64,000 bases of DNA from assembly GCF_009928415.1 (NCBI RefSeq), contig NZ_JAABNN010000014.1, positions 37,382-101,381 of the forward strand, given 5' to 3'. Every line of letters begins with the position of its first letter. Position 1 is the first letter of the stretch. The translations under genes were made by a program, and so were the position numbers. Positions 16,515 to 25,110 of this stretch are shown here, piece by piece. Below the pieces are notes generated by a model. It made no database searches. It saw only the letters and a program-made list of their open reading frames with translations, and was not told the DNA's origin. Source of the stretch: Bacillus sp. USDA818B3_A. GTDB lineage: Bacteria > Bacillota > Bacilli > Bacillales > Cytobacillaceae.

Positions 16515-16643
16515 TTAAGTGTTAAGGAAGCTAATAATTCTTTTATATTCTTCGTCATTTAAGTTTAAAAGGTCCATTGATTTTTTGGTTAGTCCTTGCC
16601 TAATAAGGTAAGCTACTTTTTTCCGATCATTATCAAAAGCAAA
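16515..16643 (-). pseudogene. short coding-like remnant
   Basis: A minus-strand frame without start codon reads DNDRKKVAYLIRQGLTKKSM and then LLNLNDEEYKRIISFLNT before its stop. Composition and helix pattern look like a real protein C-terminus, but a stop lies just upstream. The parent gene is not recognised. Confidence 0.3.
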
Positions 16644-17298
16644 GCTTTACATTCAAAATGGAGTTTCTAACTCCATTAAATATTAAGTTTGATATTTTAA
16701 GATAATAAACATGTATAATTTAATGCAAAAAGCAGCCGATGTTCCTATGCCCATTTTTTGCGTTCTTTCATATAATAATTCAGGATGAATCCTGGGATGG
16801 ATTAGTCAGAAAAAAAGAAGGTCACGTGTCCTAAACCTTCTTTTTTATTTCCATAAGAAAAACAATGAAGATTTAAATAGAAAAAGCCGAATCCTCCCAT
16901 TTTACCGAGGAATTAGGTTTTTGGCTTTCCGCAATCGCGCCAGACAGTGGACTATCCTCTTCTATTGCATAGTATTTTTGTACTGTGCATTAAAATATGT
17001 TAGGTGTAGACTATGTTCCCAGATACCATATGTGCGGAGTGTATGTGGCAACTCATGGGGTGCTGGTGAAGGATACCTTTGCAAACTCAGCAATTGAAAC
17101 TGGATACGCAGCAACTAGTTCAATAATTTTTTCTTTCATCTTGGGGCGGAAATACCCGCCTACTTCTCTGTTAGCAAGATTCAGATAGCTTAGAGATCTT
17201 ATTGCGATTCCGGACATAAATTCAATGCTAAGTTGGTCATTAATCATCGTTACTCTATTTTCAAAAAGTCATTTGCATTTTAACATCTTGAAATATGT
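16644..17298. other. gene-poor stretch with terminator-like hairpins
   Basis: No convincing gene. A stem AAAAAAGAAGGT (16811-16822) with its complement at 16835-16846 and flanking T/A runs looks like a bidirectional terminator. A second imperfect hairpin around 16888-16928 also ends in a T run. A minus-strand frame at 17053-17247 (64 codons) has weak coding character only. Confidence 0.45.
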
Positions 17299-18048
17299 TC
17301 AGTTAATAATTTCGCCCTTGTTTTTAGCTAAATTTTCGTGCCATTCGCGTCGCTCCATAGTTGTCAATTTCGCCCATTCTGTTACTTCACCAATAATTCT
17401 TAAAGGTTCTTTTGAACGATAAGAACGTGTTAAGTTACCAGGGAATTTTTTGTCAGTAACATTTGGGTCGTTTTCAAATTCACCTGTTGGTTCTATTTTA
17501 TAAACTCGTTCTCCTCCTTCTCCTTTTGCTAAAGCTGCTGCAAGTCCTGCGCCATTGACATTAGCAGTGAAATAAATGTGGTTCATTTTAAGCCCAAGTT
17601 TGTAATTTGAATTTCCACCTGCTGTTAGTAAATCACCAACCTTCAAATCTGCCTTTGTCCCATGATAAAATGGTCCTACATCAGAAGATGACCCCTTAAA
17701 TGAATTTGACAATTCATAATTTCTTTTTGCATTCTCAGTATCACACAACTCCTCATAACATATGGCAATGTTTAAATATAACGTTGAGTATGCACTCTTC
17801 ACATTATCATCATTTATTTTTAGTGCACACTGTAGAGATGTTTCCATCCATTTTAATTTGTCTGTAATACTCTTTTGTTGACGAGCTAAATGATAAGCTG
17901 CAATAAATCTTTCATAGTCGTCTGTTGCTTCGTGCCATGCTTTATGAAACACCTTGACTGCATCTTCAATATTTCCACTATCCTCTAATCCCATCCCACT
18001 CATACAGAGTTTAATAACGACGTTATTTGGATCAAATTTTATATTCAT
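17299..18048 (-). CDS. TPR-Arr fusion: rifampin ADP-ribosyltransferase domain with N-terminal helical repeats
   Basis: A 249-residue protein. Residues about 1-118 are helical TPR-like repeats (AVKVFHKAWHEATDDYERFIAAYHLA; YLNIAICYEELCDTENAKRNYE). Residues about 126-230 match Arr, the enzyme that ADP-ribosylates rifampin with NAD: FYHGTKADLKVGDLL, IYFTANVNGAG, YKIEPTGEFENDPN, LTRSYRSKEPLRIIGEV. His129, Tyr159 and Asp194 keep exactly the spacing of the Arr catalytic residues His19, Tyr49 and Asp84. Known stand-alone Arr proteins have about 140 residues, so the N-terminal half is extra. GGAGG precedes the ATG. It lies alone in the decaying zone. Its natural target may be rifamycins or something bound through the repeats. 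Confidence 0.87.
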   Translation of the reverse strand: MNIKFDPNNVVIKLCMSGMGLEDSGNIEDAVKVFHKAWHEATDDYERFIAAYHLARQQKSITDKLKWMETSLQCALKINDDNVKSAYSTLYLNIAICYEELCDTENAKRNYELSNSFKGSSSDVGPFYHGTKADLKVGDLLTAGGNSNYKLGLKMNHIYFTANVNGAGLAAALAKGEGGERVYKIEPTGEFENDPNVTDKKFPGNLTRSYRSKEPLRIIGEVTEWAKLTTMERREWHENLAKNKGEIIN

Positions 18049-18618
18049 CTAATTACCTCCAAATTAAATAATACCAATTGCATCTTAAGAGCTAAACCAT
18101 AATAAAAGAAAACGGAAAGCTAGTCTTTACATATAGTGCTGTATATTATGTTTTATCATATATGTTTACATGTAGTTTAATGTTATTTTTAACGTATAAT
18201 TCAAATTGAAGTTAATCTAAACCCATTATTCAATTCATTTTGAGTAATAACTATTATAAAAGAAATTCAAACACAAAATAGGAGTCTCGAAAATTGTTTT
18301 TTGAGTTTTTCAGTTACCTATATTTACAGATTATCTTTCTAGAGCGGACACTATGCTTCTATGCGTTCTAAAACCACTCCATAACCATCGCTACCATAAA
18401 TGATCTAATAGTTTATTCACTCTAGTACTCTTAGGCAACCACCCGAATCAATGGTTTTACCTTATAAGGTATAAAGATATCAGCTAGCAAAGATTTATAG
18501 GGATTCGCCTAACTCTGGTGAACCAAATGACATGATTTCGACCATATACATAAATATTATTTATACATTGTAAAAAAGAACAGCGAAAATCCGCTGTTCT
18601 ACTTAAACAAATTAAATG
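18049..18618. other. intergenic region upstream of the TPR-Arr gene
   Basis: About 570 bp without a recognisable gene. The part from 18330 to 18530 has short coding-like pieces on the minus strand interrupted by many stops, so it may be old coding sequence. The 3' end carries the terminator of the phasin-like gene. Confidence 0.4.
18572..18600 (-). terminator. terminator of the phasin-like gene
   Basis: On the minus strand AGAACAGCG and CGCTGTTCT form a 9-bp stem (arms 18592-18600 and 18577-18585) followed by TTTTTT. Confidence 0.88.
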
Positions 18619-19110
18619 CTATTTTTGTGTTGATTCAAATAAATCCGTAAATACTTTTTGTGCAGTTTTAAATTGATTTAAAGCCTCAACACGAAACTTT
18701 TTTTGCTGTTCGATTTGATATTTATATGATTGTTGATACTGTTCTTGTGACTGAATTAATAAATTTAAACTTTCTTTGTATGGAGTAGAGGTTAACTGTT
18801 GAACACGGTTATGTATTTCATCTAGTTGTGCATTCCACTTTTCGAAAGTTTGGCTTGCTTGTTCACCGAAAACTTTTCCAACATTGTTCTGTACATTGTC
18901 GCGAACTTCTTCAAATAATTTTTTCTGTTGTTCCTGTATTAAGTCCATGCCGCCAGCAATTTTCTCCAATGAATCTATTTGTGTTGTAAATGCTTGAAAC
19001 AAAAGATTTTCTATCTCTTCTTGAGATGCGGTCACCTTGTCCAAACTGTTGGTCCAAATGTTTAATAGGGATTCACCAAAATTAGTAACGTATTTATTGT
19101 TTAATTCCAT
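18619..19110 (-). CDS. phasin-like helical protein (possible PHA granule protein)
   Basis: A 163-residue, almost entirely helical, Gln/Glu-rich protein without Cys, signal peptide or membrane helix. Motifs include FGESLLNIWTNSLDKV near the start and QLDEIHNRVQQLTSTPYKESLNLL. Length, Gln-rich amphipathic helices and the position of the central Pro resemble Bacillus phasins (PhaP type, about 170 residues) that coat polyhydroxyalkanoate granules. No phaR, phaB or phaC lies in the window. The gene has its own AGGAGG site and terminator. The call rests on overall character, so a different coiled-coil protein is possible. Confidence 0.5.
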   Translation of the reverse strand: MELNNKYVTNFGESLLNIWTNSLDKVTASQEEIENLLFQAFTTQIDSLEKIAGGMDLIQEQQKKLFEEVRDNVQNNVGKVFGEQASQTFEKWNAQLDEIHNRVQQLTSTPYKESLNLLIQSQEQYQQSYKYQIEQQKKFRVEALNQFKTAQKVFTDLFESTQK

Positions 19111-19364
19111 TATAAAAACCTCCTAATTAATATATAAGCATATATGTAAATTACACCTATGTGAGAGGATTGTCAAATGAATATTATTAAAAGTACGAAA
19201 ATAAAAATAATTTGGTCAATGTAAGAAGACCTTTTTCGAGGCAGTAGAAATAATTCAAAAATTGTCGATGAGATATAAACTATTACTATGGAAAAAAATG
19301 CTAAAATAAAGTTGATGCGGAATATTTGCTAGGATAACAGATTAGAAATTTGGAGGGATTCAAT

Positions 19365-20291
19365 ATGCAGAAAAAACGGTTTAGTCTTTTTGCCATGGCC
19401 TCTCTTCTGGTGCTTAGTTTTGGTATGGTTGTGCCCCCTGAGTCCGCGTCTGCAGTATCCAGAGGATCTGGATCATCTGTTTCTGTTAGTACAAGTGGAT
19501 CGATTCTTAAAAGAGGTAGTCGCGGACCTTCTGTAACAGAGCTACAGAGAAAACTCACATCGCTCGGATATAACACAAAAGGAATTGATGGGATCTTTGG
19601 TGTAAACACCGAAAATGCTGTTAGGCAATTCCAAAAAGCTCGTCATATACAAGTAGATGGAATTGTGGGTCCGGTTACGCTAAAAGCGATGGGGACAAAA
19701 ATTCCAAACAGCAGCATTGTATTAAATGTTCCATTGCTTAATCAAATGGCTGCACCTCGTTTAAAAAATGGATGTGAGATGACTAGTTTAGCTATGGTTT
19801 TAAACTATCACGGTGTTAAAGTGACGAAAAATACATTAGCAAACCAGGTGAATAAAGTTCCTTGGACGTATAGTAATGGCTTAAGGGGAAACCCAAATAT
19901 AGGGTTTGTAGGTGATATGGCAACTGGACCAGGGTTAGCGGTATACAATGGTCCGGTTTTATCACTTGCAAAAAAATATGTAGGAAATAAAGCTGTTAAC
20001 CTAACGAAGAAGCCTTTTTCTGAAGTATTAGGCTATGTCGGACAAGGGCTTCCAGTTTGGATTGTAACTACCACCACTTTTGCACCGGTATCAAATTTCC
20101 ATTCGTGGAATACACCACAGGGACCGATTCGAATTACGTTTAGCGAACATAGTGTTGTGATTACTGGTTATGATCAAAACTATATTTATATTAATAACCC
20201 TTATGGTAATAAAAATCAAAAATTAAACAAGACTAACTTTATTAATGCTTGGGAACAGATGGGGAGCCAGGCGATCGTCATTTTAAAATAA
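19365..20291 (+). CDS. secreted peptidoglycan-binding C39-like cysteine peptidase
   Basis: A 308-residue secreted protein. A signal peptide (residues 1-30, ending SASA) is followed by a Ser/Gly linker, a PG_binding_1 domain (about 47-112: GSRGPSVTELQRKLTSLGY, DGIFGVNTENAVRQFQ, VDGIVGPVT) and a C39-like papain-fold domain (about 118-306). Candidate catalytic residues are Cys127 (KNGCEMTS), His252 (SEHSVVITGYD) and Asn267 or Asn268 (INNPYG). Such proteins are exported and bind cell wall; substrates of the peptidase domain are mostly unknown. I chose the ATG at 19365, preceded by GGAGG, over the ATG at 19350. It is a single gene in the accessory zone. Confidence 0.85.
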   Translation: MQKKRFSLFAMASLLVLSFGMVVPPESASAVSRGSGSSVSVSTSGSILKRGSRGPSVTELQRKLTSLGYNTKGIDGIFGVNTENAVRQFQKARHIQVDGIVGPVTLKAMGTKIPNSSIVLNVPLLNQMAAPRLKNGCEMTSLAMVLNYHGVKVTKNTLANQVNKVPWTYSNGLRGNPNIGFVGDMATGPGLAVYNGPVLSLAKKYVGNKAVNLTKKPFSEVLGYVGQGLPVWIVTTTTFAPVSNFHSWNTPQGPIRITFSEHSVVITGYDQNYIYINNPYGNKNQKLNKTNFINAWEQMGSQAIVILK

Positions 20292-20473
20292 TGTCACATT
20301 AAGAAAAGCTGGAGTTATTTTTTGTCACGTTCATTTATTCAAAGCCCAATACCATCAGCTGATTATCCTCAAACAGACTTGATCTTTTACAAAGCTGCAA
20401 TGAATATGACCTTTTATGCCAGGTACGGCGAGAACCGTTGGCCATATGTAACCAAACCCATAATGCCCATCCA

Positions 20474-20641
20474 CTATCTACTGTTGGCCAAGTTTCTTTT
20501 GCCAAAGGGAATGTAACCCGTCATTAACCATTGTACTTTTGCAGCAGTGATTTTATACACCACCATTAAATCAGGAGTTGCAACACTCATAAGTATCTGA
20601 TTTAAGTTGGCAATGATAGCAACTTAATTAATATTGAACAT
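20474..20641 (-). pseudogene. DHA2-type MFS transporter N-terminal remnant
   Basis: On the minus strand an ATG at 20641 is followed after four codons by a TAA. The same frame then reads IIANLNQILMSVATPDLMV and ITAAKVQWLMTGYIPFG, which matches the first helix and loop of DHA2-family drug exporters, before ending at 20474. Nothing of the other twelve or thirteen helices remains. A decayed gene start. Confidence 0.6.
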
Positions 20642-20841
20642 AATAGATCCCTTATTAACGAAATAATGTGATAGTTTTGGCATGATGATTCAATTCTCCC
20701 CTTCAATGTGTTCAATAACTGACTACGCCAAAAGAAATAGCTGAACATGTCAGCACTTAGTTCTCCCATTTTTCTCCAAGTGGTTGTCTCAAATATTTAG
20801 GTAAAAATGTAGGACTCAGGCTCAACAAATATAAAAGAACA

Positions 20842-20891
20842 ATAAATGGAAAATGGCACAACGAAAAATTGTTGTGCCATTTTCCATTTAT
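20842..20891. repeat. perfect 21-bp inverted repeat
   Basis: The arms 20842-20862 and 20871-20891 are perfect complements with an 8-base loop. There is no adjoining T run on either strand, no recognisable neighbouring gene end within 400 bp, and the surrounding sequence is non-coding. It is stronger than any terminator in the window. It may be a relic of a mobile element or an RNA hairpin. Confidence 0.6.
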
Positions 20892-21315
20892 ACCCGGCAT
20901 ATCTGCCATATTCGAATAAAAAGGATATTTATAAAGTTTGTTCAAACCATTCCACGATGGTGTTGTAAATAGGGTTTGTACCCTGTTTTATTAATCTCAT
21001 TAGGTTGAATTGGGATGCCATAAACAGCATTTTAAATTGCCAAATACAGCTGGGGAACAACATCCTAAGTTCGATAATATACATCCCTAATCCCAGTCCA
21101 AATAGAGTAAGGTATCAAGTCTCTAATTTTAAATTTGAGTTAGCAGAAAAATAAAAACTAGCCTGTTACAATAATTCTTCGTTGCTAGAGCGAGACTATC
21201 CAACCAAACTCAACCATTGGGTGACAACTCTATTCGTGGTACCTGGACTTTCTTTTCCATGTCCGTACTTTGAACCCTGAAATATGGAATGTTTGGTACA
21301 TTCCTGTATAACTTA

Positions 21316-21342
21316 AAGGACGATATGTGGCATATCGTCCTT
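21316..21342. terminator. terminator of dbpA
   Basis: AAGGACGATATG (21316-21327) pairs perfectly with CATATCGTCCTT (21331-21342) across a 3-base loop. It lies 12 bp after the dbpA stop codon. Confidence 0.8.
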
Positions 21343-21353
21343 GCTTGAGTTCA

Positions 21354-22799
21354 TTATTTAAGTGCTTTACTAACTTTTAACTTCTTTCCTTTTATGGTTG
21401 CATTTTCCATAGCTTGCAAAACGAGCGAACCTTTTCCATTCAGAATATCAACATAGGACATTTGATCTTGGATTGTAATAATCCCAATATCATCTGCCGT
21501 TACCCCTGGAATTTTTGCAATCGTTCCAACAAAATCGACTGCTCGAAGCTTCTTCTTTTTACCTCCACCAAAATATAGTTTCATTATATCTTGATTAATT
21601 CTTGCGGTTTTATTATTTCTTACGACCCGACGGCCGCTGATCTTCTCATCGAAAGCAGCCTTCTTACTAGCAACTTCATGTGGCTTTGGTGCATCCATTT
21701 TTGGAATTTCAAAGCCTATATACCGTTCAATACCTTTAACGAATTTCCCTTCATAAGGCGTCGCAAACGTAATCGCTTTTCCTTCATTTCCTGCCCGGCC
21801 GGTTCGGCCTGTCCGGTGGACATAGCTCTCTTTTTCCATCGGAACATCATAGTTAATAACAAGTGTGACATTATCAATATCAATTCCTCTTGCTGCTACA
21901 TCGGTAGCAACTAAATAACGGAAATTCCCCATTTTGAAACCATCCATTACAGCAAACCGATCTTGTTGTTCTAAGCCGCCATGGAGTCTTTCACAAGAAT
22001 AATTGGCTTCATCCAATTCGGTATAGACCCTATCAACGTGTTCTTTTGTGCGGCAAAAAATAAGGCAGCTGTCTGGGTTTTCAACCACAGTAACGTCTTT
22101 CAGAAGTGAGATTTTTTCATCTTCCTTCACTTCAATTAGACGATGTTCAATTGTATCCGTTGTAATCCCGCTAGCCTCAATCTCGACATGAATAGGATTT
22201 TCCATATACTTATGGCAGAGATTTTCAACATCTTTCGGTAAGGTTGCCGAAAATACCATAGTTACTCTGTTCAAAGGAAGTTGATTTATAATGGATTCCA
22301 CTTCATCGATAAAACCCATATTAAGCATTTCATCCGCTTCATCTATAATGAGATACTTTATTTTATCTAAAACGAGAGTTTCTCTTTCAATATGATCCAT
22401 CACTCGTCCCGGGGTACCGACAACGACATGAGTTTTTTGTTTCAATTCTTCTTTTTGTTTATTAAAAGGTTCTTTCCCGTAAACGGCCATTGCTTTGATC
22501 CGTTTAAACCTTCCAATATTCGTCATGTCTTCACGAACTTGAACAGCGAGCTCTCTGGTTGGTGTAAGAATTAAGGCCTGCGGCAATTTTTCTTCCCATT
22601 CCATCATTTCGCAAATGGGAATTCCAAAGGACGCAGTCTTACCGCTGCCCGTTTGAGATTTTACGACAAGATCTTGCTCTGCCAACGCTAATGGGATTAC
22701 TTTACTCTGAACCTCTGTCGGAGCTTCGTATTTTAATATCCTCAAGGATCTTATGATTTCATCGCTTAAATTATAATCTTCAAATCTGGTTTCACTCAT
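21354..22799 (-). CDS. dbpA: ATP-dependent RNA helicase DbpA (DEAD-box, YxiN type)
   Basis: A 481-residue DEAD-box RNA helicase. The motifs run in order: Q motif (FEDYNL...PTEVQ), motif I SQTGSGKT (about 48-55), PTRELA, TPGR, DEAD, SAT, then the second RecA domain with [16 protein letters not shown] and HRTGRTGR. The last 75 residues, starting near [15 protein letters not shown], form the DbpA RNA-binding domain that recognises 23S rRNA hairpin 92 in E. coli DbpA and B. subtilis YxiN, so a role in 50S subunit assembly is expected. GAGGT precedes the ATG. A broken partial copy of this gene is at 14725-15365. Confidence 0.95.
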   Translation of the reverse strand: MSETRFEDYNLSDEIIRSLRILKYEAPTEVQSKVIPLALAEQDLVVKSQTGSGKTASFGIPICEMMEWEEKLPQALILTPTRELAVQVREDMTNIGRFKRIKAMAVYGKEPFNKQKEELKQKTHVVVGTPGRVMDHIERETLVLDKIKYLIIDEADEMLNMGFIDEVESIINQLPLNRVTMVFSATLPKDVENLCHKYMENPIHVEIEASGITTDTIEHRLIEVKEDEKISLLKDVTVVENPDSCLIFCRTKEHVDRVYTELDEANYSCERLHGGLEQQDRFAVMDGFKMGNFRYLVATDVAARGIDIDNVTLVINYDVPMEKESYVHRTGRTGRAGNEGKAITFATPYEGKFVKGIERYIGFEIPKMDAPKPHEVASKKAAFDEKISGRRVVRNNKTARINQDIMKLYFGGGKKKKLRAVDFVGTIAKIPGVTADDIGIITIQDQMSYVDILNGKGSLVLQAMENATIKGKKLKVSKALK

Positions 22800-23200
22800 G
22801 TATTAACCTCGTTCTTTTGTATTTATCCGGTTTATCTATAGGATTTCTCATTAAGAAATATCATATGCATAATCTGAATATGGTCTTTATACTAGAAACT
22901 CTCGTGCGCATGAATTTAGTTATATGATGTAATGATTCATATCGAGATAATATGGAAGCAGGGTATTTGGCCCATGCCTCCCTGCTTCCTACAAACTATT
23001 TTAATGCCCCTGCCAAGGAATTTATATTAACACATTCCTTACAAACTTACCACGTCTATACAAACAATCTCTCTTTTGGCAATAATAATATTATTAAACA
23101 AGCATGCCTTTTTAACTTTAATTTATGTTATAATGAAAGAGTTTACATAGTCATTTATTACCTATTTATCTATCAACTTGAAAAGACTGGAGATGAAAAG
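22800..23200. other. leader region between dbpA and the YesL-like gene
   Basis: About 400 bp without a gene. It carries the divergent promoters and a hairpin with perfect 10-bp arms, GGAAGCAGGG at 22954-22963 and its complement at 22980-22989, 210 bp before the YesL-like start. The hairpin has no T run behind it. I do not recognise a riboswitch. Confidence 0.4.
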
Positions 23201-23911
23201 ATGAACAGTGTGTTAGAACGTTTAAATCCCTTTTTTGAGTGGATTACAAAGATTGCCGGGACAAATCTATTATGGGTTTTGTTTAATTTCCCTATTGCAT
23301 ATTTAGCTTTATCTTTATTTACGGTTAAAGAGATGTCGCAAATTACCCAGTTACTCATTACTATTGCCATACTGGCACCCTTTATTTTTTTCCCAGCCAC
23401 TACGGCCATGTTTGGAGTTGTAAGAAAGTGGGTTATGAAAGAGGAAGTTCCTACTCTTCGATTCTTTTGGAAATACTATAAGGAAAATTATAAGCGCAGT
23501 CTTGTCGGGGGATTGGTTCTAACTGTTCTTTGGGCTATTGTCGGCGTAGACTATTTCTATTTCCATTCTCGCATTTACCTAGGCAGTTATTTATTTTTAT
23601 TCCTTGCGGTTTGGCTATTCACTATTACTCTTTTCTTTTTTTCTCATACCGTTCATACAGAAACAAAATTTGGACAAGCATTAAAAAATGTGTTCATCTT
23701 GTCGATTGTAAACCCAATTCTCTCATTTGGAATTGCTATTATTAATTTGGTTATTTTGTATATTAGTGTGATGAAACTTACCTTTCTACTGCCATTTTTC
23801 AGCGGCGCGATTATCTCTTTTCTCGGTTTCTTTGCTTACTATAAGGTATTTACCAAGCTTGTTCTATTTGAACAAAATGTTTCCGAGCAAAAATCTGTGG
23901 TAGAAAGTTAG
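23201..23911 (+). CDS. DUF624 (YesL-like) integral membrane protein
   Basis: A 236-residue protein with about five membrane helices and the DUF624 pattern: an N-terminal NLLWVLFNFP segment, FFPATTAMFGVVRKWVMKEE, and a central FWKYYKENYKRS. YesL-type proteins are usually encoded next to carbohydrate ABC transporters and glycosidases (yesLMNOPQ in B. subtilis), although their function is unknown. Here the gene converges on the GH43-GH2-ABC operon. The frame is open further upstream, but the ATG at 23201 has GGAG at proper distance and is the only start that fits the family length. Confidence 0.82.
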   Translation: MNSVLERLNPFFEWITKIAGTNLLWVLFNFPIAYLALSLFTVKEMSQITQLLITIAILAPFIFFPATTAMFGVVRKWVMKEEVPTLRFFWKYYKENYKRSLVGGLVLTVLWAIVGVDYFYFHSRIYLGSYLFLFLAVWLFTITLFFFSHTVHTETKFGQALKNVFILSIVNPILSFGIAIINLVILYISVMKLTFLLPFFSGAIISFLGFFAYYKVFTKLVLFEQNVSEQKSVVES

Positions 23912-23913
23912 TT

Positions 23914-24006
23914 ACTTGCGGTTGGTGAGTACCAACTTGCGGATATCAGGCTTCAACTTGCGAATAACAGCTTCAACTTGCGGATAGCGGCTTTCAACTT
24001 GCAGAT
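23914..24006 (+). repeat. intergenic tandem array, ACTTGCG motif, 20-21-nt period
   Basis: Five copies of ACTTGC(G/A) begin at 23914, 23935, 23956, 23976 and 23997, spaced 21, 21, 20 and 21 bp. The last four share a longer unit CAACTTGCGGATAgCgGCTT. The array starts three bases after the stop codon of the YesL-like gene and ends just before the shared terminator. Confidence 0.85.
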
Positions 24007-24018
24007 AGCGTGCACCAT

Positions 24019-24053
24019 GAAAAAATTCCTCTCAAACCGAGAGGAATTTTTTT
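24019..24053. terminator. bidirectional terminator between YesL-like gene and GH43 operon
   Basis: ATTCCTCTC and GAGAGGAAT form a 9-bp stem (24025-24033 and 24039-24047) flanked by A and T runs on both sides. Confidence 0.9.
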
Positions 24054-24068
24054 ATGCCGTGTTTTTTA

Positions 24069-25061
24069 TTAACCATGTAAATCAACTCTAGCTCTAATAA
24101 CCTTAAAACTATCCTCCGTTTCCTCCACCTCATAAATCTTTGCCCGCGATTCAGGTGTACTGAAAGGATGATGAAGAATTAGCATCCAAGCACCGTCAAA
24201 TGTTTTGAACAGCATGCCATGACCGCTATCACCAACAACTAACGGATCCAGCTGCTCCCAAGGCCCTTCTAGCTTACCAGACTTCGATCTAGCAATCGTT
24301 TGGACATAGCCCTCATTATTATAGCTGGACCATAGCATCACAAGGTGACCACCCTTTGTCCGGTACAATTGACACCCATCCGATACATAATCGGCAGGCT
24401 TTACATTAGGTACTCGTTCCGCATTAATCCACGGGGCATCTGAAGATTTAAATAGATGCAGCGGTTCCCCATTTGCTTCCGATAAATCATCCTTTAGCGG
24501 AATCGCCTCAAACGTACCGTCGATGACCTGAATCCATTCATGGCAATACACCATCCATGGCTTTTTATCCTCATCCACATACAAAGTACCGTCTAATGTC
24601 ATGAAATTTCTAGGCGGCACCGGCCCATCCGTTTTGAGCAATTCAAAAGGACCCTCTGGCGAATCAGAAACAGCAATACTCGTCCCGCGAAGATGATTGG
24701 TGTAGTAAACTTCCGGTGGTTCTGCCAGGATCGTATCTCGATTGTGAAGAGTAACGAATAAATAATATTTACCACGGTATTCGTGAACCTCTGGTGCCCA
24801 TGTGCCGTGTCTTGGATGTGCCCACGTTCCGTCAGGGACCTCGAAGACAACATAAGGTCCCTCCCAATCTTGTAAATCTTTACTTTTATATGCTAGTACT
24901 CCGTTTCTTTCTAAGCCGGTTAATTCAGGAATTCCTGTTGTATACATATAGTAAGTATTTGTTTCTTTATGTGCCACGACAAACGGATCGTGTGCAGGAA
25001 TATCAATTAGTCTGTGCCCCTTCCTGGGATTCGAGGTGTCAGAGGCAATGTTATACGGCAT
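24069..25061 (-). CDS. glycoside hydrolase family 43 enzyme
   Basis: A 330-residue GH43 five-bladed beta-propeller enzyme, a family of alpha-L-arabinofuranosidases, beta-xylosidases and exo-galactanases. The catalytic base Asp is in AHDPFVV (about residue 25), the pKa-modulating Asp probably in FMTLDGTLYVDE (about 155) and the downstream acid region near YVSDGCQ; the blade motif GTWAPEVHEYRGKYYLF is typical. There is no signal peptide, so it acts on oligosaccharides taken up by the neighbouring transporter. AGGAGA precedes the ATG. It is the last gene of the operon, 50 bp after the GH2 gene. Confidence 0.88.
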   Translation of the reverse strand: MPYNIASDTSNPRKGHRLIDIPAHDPFVVAHKETNTYYMYTTGIPELTGLERNGVLAYKSKDLQDWEGPYVVFEVPDGTWAHPRHGTWAPEVHEYRGKYYLFVTLHNRDTILAEPPEVYYTNHLRGTSIAVSDSPEGPFELLKTDGPVPPRNFMTLDGTLYVDEDKKPWMVYCHEWIQVIDGTFEAIPLKDDLSEANGEPLHLFKSSDAPWINAERVPNVKPADYVSDGCQLYRTKGGHLVMLWSSYNNEGYVQTIARSKSGKLEGPWEQLDPLVVGDSGHGMLFKTFDGAWMLILHHPFSTPESRAKIYEVEETEDSFKVIRARVDLHG

Positions 25062-25110
25062 TTCAACATCTCCTAACTCATTATTTAAAAAACCAAATCT
25101 GTTGTGGCTA

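Noticed and set aside
17053..17247. Minus-strand 64-codon frame in front of terminator-like hairpins
   Set aside because: Some coding character but weak ribosome binding site and an abrupt end; not recognised. Could be a further remnant.
20757..20945. Minus-strand 62-codon frame
   Set aside because: It runs through the perfect 21-bp inverted repeat, which accounts for a third of its codons.
14686..21353. The decay zone as a prophage or integrative element
   Set aside because: No integrase, transposase, phage structural or conjugation gene and no flanking att-like repeats were found.
22954..22989. Hairpin upstream of the YesL-like gene as a riboswitch
   Set aside because: Only one stem with 10-bp arms is visible; no conserved core of a known riboswitch class and no expression platform.
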